58,507 bases of DNA from Promethearchaeota archaeon (lineage in GTDB: Archaea; Asgardarchaeota; Lokiarchaeia; Sigynarchaeales; SOKP01): positions 1 through 58,507 of the forward strand of contig JAHPYY010000032.1 in NCBI GenBank assembly GCA_019058515.1. The letters are read 5' to 3'. The notes beneath the pieces are model-generated. The model was not told the origin of the DNA, did no database searches, and saw nothing but the letters and a program-made list of their open reading frames with translations. Made by a program: the position numbers and the translations under genes. Position 1 is the first letter of the stretch, and the number at the start of each line of letters is the position of its first letter. Positions 53,908 to 58,507 of this stretch are shown here, in pieces.

Positions 53908-55593
53908 TTAATTAACCTTTTTTATTCCTTTAAATAACGAAATACTTTCTCCTTCTTTATTTTCCCTCTCCTCTGAAGGAAAGCCAATATATACCCATTT
54001 AATCATATCTTGTAAGATATAATGGCCATCCCAGGGCATTCCAACAGAATGTTGATTATGTTCCCCTACTCTTGGGAATCTATTTGCCCCTAATAAAGAA
54101 AATTCTTCTGCTAATTCTTTAACCATTTGATCTGAACCAAATAAAGAGATAGTTTGAAGATATTGTTGTAATCCTTCTTTTCTGATTGAATGTATTAGTT
54201 CTTCAATATTTAATATCCGTGAAACAATTACAAATCTATCTTGACACATATCTATTTCTGAAATTGATGGTAAATTTCTAAGATATACGACTGTCCAAGA
54301 CAAATCATTTTTAGAAGGTGTTATAATGGTTGCTTGGTTTTTGACCACATAGTTTATAAAAAAATATTCACGTTTCTTTAATATTTCCATTCCATCTGCT
54401 TGAGTAAGGTGTGCTCGGGGAAATAAATATTCAGCCTTTTTTAGACCTTCTGCAAGCATTTTTGCAAATCCATAGGTTGATAATTTAGAATAAGAGTCTT
54501 TAAGTGATTTAATTGAGCGTTTCATCATATTTTTTACACTAAAATCATCCGATTTATTAAAAGTAAATTCGTTAACAAATAAATCATCAAATATCTTTTT
54601 ATCTGTATTTCTTGAATTACTTAAACTAAATTCTTTATCAAGGTCTAGAATTTCTGAATTATGAGGATTTTCGATCACATAGATTACTCTTGGACTTAAA
54701 CATGCTTTTTGATTCCATAATACTATGTCTATAGCCATTTTATGGGCGGTATCATTCATACTTTTTTCATTTTGAAAGATATCTTCAGATACAACACTAA
54801 AAGACATTTTAGGACCATTATCTATTATTTTGATACCATAACGATTAGCTCTTCTCCTAATCTCTTCAATGGAAAATATTGCCCCCCAAGCTAAAATACA
54901 ATTTATATTTCCTGAATTAAACAAATCATCGTAGATATCTCCTCGACTTCCCCTCCAATAAAGAGCTGCTATTTCTTTAGATATTTTTTTATCAATATCT
55001 GAAATTGATTCACATACTTTTATTGCTGTAAAAGGCGCTCCGTGCGAAAGTTTAAGCATATTTACATTCTTTGTTATTAATCCGTAATACAATGACGCTA
55101 TTCCTAAACTAAATGCATTACCTGCCATATTATGTAAAACTACGCCTCTAGGTTGAGCATGGATCCTTGCATTTCCTTTATGAACCCAATCTTCTAAATA
55201 TTGTTTTCCTCCTAGCTCACCTCTCAATTGCTGTTCAGCAACTTTCCTGTCCCATAATGCGAGAGTACCAGCTAATTCTTCCTCACATAAGCTTTTTGAT
55301 TGACCGCTCAGAAAAGGCAATATTTCTAATGTCTCTCTTCGAATGTCATAATTTGGATTTTGCCATACATCACCAATTTGAGCGATGATATCCAATAAAT
55401 CATCAATATGACGATCATGTGCTTTTCTTTTTTTCAAACTAAGTTTTTTTGCTACATCTAATACATCTTTCTTATCAAATACAGGAAAAGTAAATTTTAA
55501 GACATCATTTTGGCGTTTGATTACTTCGGTAGTAATATTCTCAGAATAAACTGGTTTAAAAATAAAGGCTGGGACATCAATCTTTAATTCCAT
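53908..55593 (-). CDS. LuxC-like acyl-CoA/fatty acyl reductase
   Basis: Relative of LuxC, which reduces an acyl-enzyme thioester to aldehyde with NADPH. The catalytic Cys is C298 in NQKACLSPR; the upstream QPRGVVLHNMAGNAF (about 147-161) is the nucleotide/CoA-binding entry, and the C-terminal GVGEHNQHSVGMPWDGHY-like segment is family-typical. The 561 residues are longer than bacterial LuxC (about 480), mainly N-terminally. No luxA or luxB is present. It follows the LuxE homologue on the same strand by 305 bp and presumably acts with it. Confidence 0.85.
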   Translation of the reverse strand: MELKIDVPAFIFKPVYSENITTEVIKRQNDVLKFTFPVFDKKDVLDVAKKLSLKKRKAHDRHIDDLLDIIAQIGDVWQNPNYDIRRETLEILPFLSGQSKSLCEEELAGTLALWDRKVAEQQLRGELGGKQYLEDWVHKGNARIHAQPRGVVLHNMAGNAFSLGIASLYYGLITKNVNMLKLSHGAPFTAIKVCESISDIDKKISKEIAALYWRGSRGDIYDDLFNSGNINCILAWGAIFSIEEIRRRANRYGIKIIDNGPKMSFSVVSEDIFQNEKSMNDTAHKMAIDIVLWNQKACLSPRVIYVIENPHNSEILDLDKEFSLSNSRNTDKKIFDDLFVNEFTFNKSDDFSVKNMMKRSIKSLKDSYSKLSTYGFAKMLAEGLKKAEYLFPRAHLTQADGMEILKKREYFFINYVVKNQATIITPSKNDLSWTVVYLRNLPSISEIDMCQDRFVIVSRILNIEELIHSIRKEGLQQYLQTISLFGSDQMVKELAEEFSLLGANRFPRVGEHNQHSVGMPWDGHYILQDMIKWVYIGFPSEERENKEGESISLFKGIKKVN

Positions 55594-55898
55594 TTAAATT
55601 ACCCTAATTCCCTATTAACTATACAAATAATAAAATTTATACTTAATAATTTCATCTATTTTAAAATAAGTTATACTAGACAAAACAAAATAAAAACATA
55701 AATAGAAAATAAATCTAGCAATGTGCTAAGGTTTTTGATCCAATGAGTCGTTAAATAAAATTCTCTGAATGAACAATGAATGTCGTGAAGTTCCACTAAA
55801 TGATAATGTAAGAATCGAAATAGTCCAATAAAATTAGAAAAAATTAAGTATTAAAGAACTTAGCGCTTAAAAATTAAATTATAAAAAAAAATTATTAA
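55594..55898. other. Interval between luxE-like and luxC-like genes
   Basis: 305 bp, AT-rich. Two TATACT half-sites (55638-55644 area, TTATACTTAA, and 55670-55678 area, GTTATACTAG) lie upstream of the luxC-like gene and echo the palindromes of the GRE genes. An AAGCGCTAAG-like palindrome is seen near 55860. No ORF. Confidence 0.4.
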
Positions 55899-57083
55899 TT
55901 AATTGGTTTCATCTGCTAATTGAGCTCCACATCCCTTTGCTTCAGCTCCTTCAGCTCTCCCAAAGATCTTTATTGTTTTACCTTTTCTTCCACATGGACA
56001 CTCATCTTTTCCTGTAATCATTATAATGTCATCCTGCAAAACAGATACACCTGCATAGCTATATGCTATAGGATTTATCATGTTCGCCAGTCCTTTTTCT
56101 CCTATTTCAACAGGTTCTAATGTCTCAACATCTCTTACTATAACATCTATCCATGGAGGAATATGCATATTATGATGTCCGCATTCAAGACCACAAAAAT
56201 CAGTTTCAGTAAAACTATATGCGTCAAACATATGTTTTTTTGGAACATTTAGTATTTTATTAATATCGTCTCTAAATTTTTCAGGTTCAACGGCTTCTCC
56301 AGAAAACTTTTTCCAACCTCCCCCTAAAACCATCACAGAATCCTCACTAACATCAAAGATTTGACCTGTTTTTTCGTAATATCCTGTTAAAGTCATGTAT
56401 AATAAAGGAACGGAACCCCCAAACCAACCTTTTCCTTTTTCGGAAATGTTATCGTTTAGAAAACTAAAAACCTTCTCAGAATCTAAATCAAATAATTTTC
56501 CTTTCTTTCTTGATTCTTCATCTGCAAGTTTTAAAGCATACAATCTTTTTTCCATAGGTAATGATGTAAGAAGAGAAAACATATAAGACATATGATTGGT
56601 TGGATTATCAATAGGTACTGTGTCTTCAAGAGTGTATGCTTTTTGTGGTTGTGGTGTAAAGAAAAGTGTCCAATCGTAATTATCTACTTTACATAAATCT
56701 TCTAGAAGTATCTTAGATGAAGTATAAAATCTTTTTAGGTTTACAGAATCTCTCCCAATAAGTGATGGATCTCCAGATGTTCCACTTGACATGCTCCATA
56801 TTTTAATTTCACTTTCAGGTACACACAATAATTGCTTAGGTTTACCATTTTTCCTTTTAAAATTAGCAGTGCTTAAATAAGGAATTCTGGGAACATCGTG
56901 TATTGATTTTAAGTCAACTCGCGGATTAAAGTTTTTTGGTTTACATATTTGCCTATATAAACCGCATTTCTCAAATTGATGGATTGCGGATTCTTTAATG
57001 GCACTAAATAGCTCCTTTTCAACATCTTCTCGGTTTTTATAATATAAATTTGGTCCTTTTTCAATTAAATCGTCGATGATCAT
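55899..57083 (-). CDS. LuxE-like acyl-protein synthetase
   Basis: Adenylate-forming enzyme: activates a carboxylic acid with ATP and passes the acyl group to LuxC. The AMP motif is SSGTSGD (residues 99-105), the family motif is YSFTETDFCGLECGHHN, and the C-terminal GRAEGAE resembles the ANL hinge end. The terminal GCGAQL cysteine (C385), ten residues from the end, matches the acyl-carrying C-terminal Cys of Vibrio LuxE. The 394 residues fit (about 370-380 in bacteria). Paired with the luxC homologue downstream on the same strand. Confidence 0.88.
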   Translation of the reverse strand: MIIDDLIEKGPNLYYKNREDVEKELFSAIKESAIHQFEKCGLYRQICKPKNFNPRVDLKSIHDVPRIPYLSTANFKRKNGKPKQLLCVPESEIKIWSMSSGTSGDPSLIGRDSVNLKRFYTSSKILLEDLCKVDNYDWTLFFTPQPQKAYTLEDTVPIDNPTNHMSYMFSLLTSLPMEKRLYALKLADEESRKKGKLFDLDSEKVFSFLNDNISEKGKGWFGGSVPLLYMTLTGYYEKTGQIFDVSEDSVMVLGGGWKKFSGEAVEPEKFRDDINKILNVPKKHMFDAYSFTETDFCGLECGHHNMHIPPWIDVIVRDVETLEPVEIGEKGLANMINPIAYSYAGVSVLQDDIIMITGKDECPCGRKGKTIKIFGRAEGAEAKGCGAQLADETN

Positions 57084-57424
57084 ATTAATTTTTTTTTTAA
57101 TAATTTAAAAATTAGAAAACTAGTGAAAAACTGTCAATTTAAATCTTTTGATAAATAAAATATTATGTCTATAAGCATTAAATAATTTGAATTAATTACA
57201 TCTACACTGTACCTCAAGGAATGAGGATTTATTCTTCGCAATGGATTTTATTAATACACTCTGAAGTAAAAATCTCTACATATCGCGAAAATTCCAACTG
57301 AAAGAATTTTTTGCTATAGATATATTTTTATAGTCTGAATATATGTTTTATTGAGAGATATTGAATAGGTTAAGATTAAATTTTATTATTCGATATTCTA
57401 TAAATTTTTAAAAGTTGATTATTA
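57084..57424. other. Interval between divergent luxE-like and roadblock genes
   Basis: 341 bp, AT-rich and without recognisable genes; it holds promoters for both sides. Confidence 0.45.
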
Positions 57425-57856
57425 TTGTCTGAAATACAAAAAATATCAGAAATAATTGATTTAATTAGAAATTTTACAGAATCTCAAAATGAGGTTCAAG
57501 GTCAAATAGTCGTTGCTTATCCTGCAGGTGTCCCAATTGCTAATACATGGAAAGGAGATGTAGATCCCATATTGATAGGAGCTGTCTCAGCAGCTGTTAA
57601 ATTAACTTTTCAAAGTTTGTGTCAAAGCCTAAAGAAAGGAAATATGAAAAGATTGATAGTAAGAAACGAAAATGGACGCTGTATTATTCAAAGTGTGGGT
57701 CCTAAAGCAATTTTAACAACGATAATAGATCTTGAAGCTGACATTTTTAATATTGCTTTTGAATTAACTAATTTATGTATTAAAATTGAGAATTTACTCA
57801 GGGGACTCACTGAAAATTTAGAGAATCTAATATCAAATGTGGGATTTGTGGGATAA
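57425..57856 (+). CDS. Roadblock/LC7-type protein
   Basis: The 143 residues show the roadblock order: an N-terminal helix (ISEIIDLIRNF), strand QIVVAYPAGVPIANTW, a helix with ALSAAVKL-like composition, strands MKRLIVRNENGRCIIQSV and AILTTIIDLEADI, and a C-terminal helix. Roadblock proteins regulate small GTPases or motors and are expanded in Asgard archaea. The start is TTG at 57425, with weak upstream signal. The next gene begins 4 bp after its stop, so the two probably form a complex. Confidence 0.72.
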   Translation: MSEIQKISEIIDLIRNFTESQNEVQGQIVVAYPAGVPIANTWKGDVDPILIGAVSAAVKLTFQSLCQSLKKGNMKRLIVRNENGRCIIQSVGPKAILTTIIDLEADIFNIAFELTNLCIKIENLLRGLTENLENLISNVGFVG

Positions 57857-57860
57857 AAAC

Positions 57861-58507
57861 ATGATTGAAGATATAAATTTATTAGATATTCTAAAAGAAA
57901 TTGAAGAGATTACAGATATCAATGGCTGTTTTTTCATTAATGTTGTAGATAGTATAGTAATTGAAACTACTATTTTCTTTCAAATTCCCAGAGAGATCAT
58001 CTGGGAACTTGGAGTTCTAAAAAATACATTTCAACAATACGCAGATGGATTTAATCAGGGATTATTTGAAGAATTAATAATCGAAGGAGACAAAGGGTTC
58101 ATTTTTTTATACAATTTACCTCCTCATTCACTTTTATTAGGAATGGGCACTTTAGATTTAAATCTTTCTTATGTCAAGCTAGCTATGATTGATATATTAG
58201 ATAGATTAAAAGAAAAAATAGAAAAACTTGGAGATTATCAATTACAAATACCTGCTAAGGATTTAGGTATCGTTGGTGCGGACACAAAGAGAAAGATTAA
58301 GTTGATTGGAGTAGAACCCAAACAATTGGAGACTGTTAAAGAAAAGCCAGTTAGAGTTGGCTTAATTGCACCGGAACATATTACCTCTAAACCAGCCGTA
58401 ACTGAACCTGCCGTAACTGAACCTGCCACTGTAGCTGAACCTGCCGTAGCTGAACCTGCCGTAACTGAACCTGCCACTGTAGCTGAACCAGCCGTAGCTG
58501 AACCAGC
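57861..58507 (+). CDS. Roadblock-like protein with Pro-rich repeat tail, 3' end outside window
   Basis: The ATG at 57861 starts MIEDINLLDILKEIEEITDI, then NGCFFINVVDSIVIETT and LIIEGDKGFIFLYNLPPHSLLLG, a fold like the preceding gene's. From about residue 150 it changes to KDLGIVGADTK and then EPAV/EPATVAEPAV repeats rich in Pro, Ala, Val, Glu. The frame runs off the window with no stop. The tail could be an extended linker or a site for SH3-type binding. It probably pairs with the upstream roadblock protein. Confidence 0.65.
   Translation, partial: MIEDINLLDILKEIEEITDINGCFFINVVDSIVIETTIFFQIPREIIWELGVLKNTFQQYADGFNQGLFEELIIEGDKGFIFLYNLPPHSLLLGMGTLDLNLSYVKLAMIDILDRLKEKIEKLGDYQLQIPAKDLGIVGADTKRKIKLIGVEPKQLETVKEKPVRVGLIAPEHITSKPAVTEPAVTEPATVAEPAVAEPAVTEPATVAEPAVAEP
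58392..58507 (+). repeat. Short tandem repeats in the Pro-rich tail
   Basis: Alternating 15-base (GCCGTAACTGAACCT) and 18-base (GCCACTGTAGCTGAACCT) units, in frame, encoding AVTEP and ATVAEP. They run to the window end, so the total length is unknown. Such repeats are prone to length change. Confidence 0.8.

Noticed and set aside
53908..57083. Bioluminescence operon
   Set aside because: luxC- and luxE-like genes are present, but there is no luxA, luxB or luxD, and these two families occur without luciferase in many anaerobes.
1..58507. CRISPR array or phage region
   Set aside because: No spaced direct repeats and no capsid, terminase or Cas genes were seen; the only repeats are the coding Pro-rich units at the end.

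Overview
The window reads as a chromosomal segment of an Asgard archaeon, most likely of the Lokiarchaeia type. The evidence is the mixture of gene families. There is an archaeal energy core: FwdA, a split selenocysteine [NiFe] hydrogenase with HdrBC, Hyp maturation proteins and an ADP-forming acyl-CoA synthetase. Alongside it are eukaryote-like proteins: a gelsolin-domain protein, a Ras-like GTPase, a SNAP-like helical-repeat protein, roadblock/longin-like proteins, an eRF1/Pelota-like protein, SH3 repeats and a HEAT protein with an Ig-like C-terminal part. DNA is AT-rich, with short intergenic gaps. I see no rRNA, tRNA or CRISPR array.

Layout. 0-6.2 kb: URO-D fragment, truncated thiolase, AlaX editing protein, GH38 mannosidase, flavodoxin. 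6.2-11 kb: gelsolin-like protein, eRF1/Pelota-like protein, a GNAT with two in-frame UGA codons, ArsR/BtrH-like fusion, C45 peptidase. 11.5-18 kb: FwdA, SNAP-like protein, GTPase with a zinc knuckle, MBL hydrolase, membrane protein, two MobA-like proteins. 18-24.4 kb: PurF, tandem SH3 protein, HisF-HisH, two paralogous large proteins with a longin-like end. 24.4-36.6 kb: hydrogenase region with hypF, hypE, hypD, hydrogenase small and large subunits, a 50-codon selenoprotein (vhuU), hdrC, hdrB, hypC and a CooC/MinD-like ATPase that seems to start at AUU. 36.7-42.2 kb: Fe-S protein, EndoV-like protein lacking catalytic acids, a small paralogous pair (one interrupted), coiled-coil/HEAT protein, wrecked transposase. 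42.2-47.6 kb: cyclophilin, ADP-forming acyl-CoA synthetase with a DRTGG-domain partner, phosphohexomutase. 47.6-57.1 kb: a CG-poor block with a glycyl-radical enzyme and its activase, a HEAT/Ig protein, and LuxC plus LuxE homologues. 57.4 kb to end: two small roadblock-type proteins, the second with a Pro-rich repeat tail cut by the window end.

How the genes fit together. The hydrogenase/Hdr genes point to H2 use or evolution coupled to heterodisulfide or ferredoxin chemistry. FwdA, the MobA-like proteins and the Hyp/CooC-like maturation factors supply the C1 and metal-cofactor side. The most distinctive points are the split selenocysteine hydrogenase subunit, whose UGA would end the gene in a standard annotation, and the GRE/LuxC/LuxE neighbourhood. 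In that neighbourhood the activase and GRE genes are each preceded by a similar TATACT...AGTATA palindrome. It could be an uncharacterised aldehyde/acyl pathway under shared control; this is inference from gene content and order.
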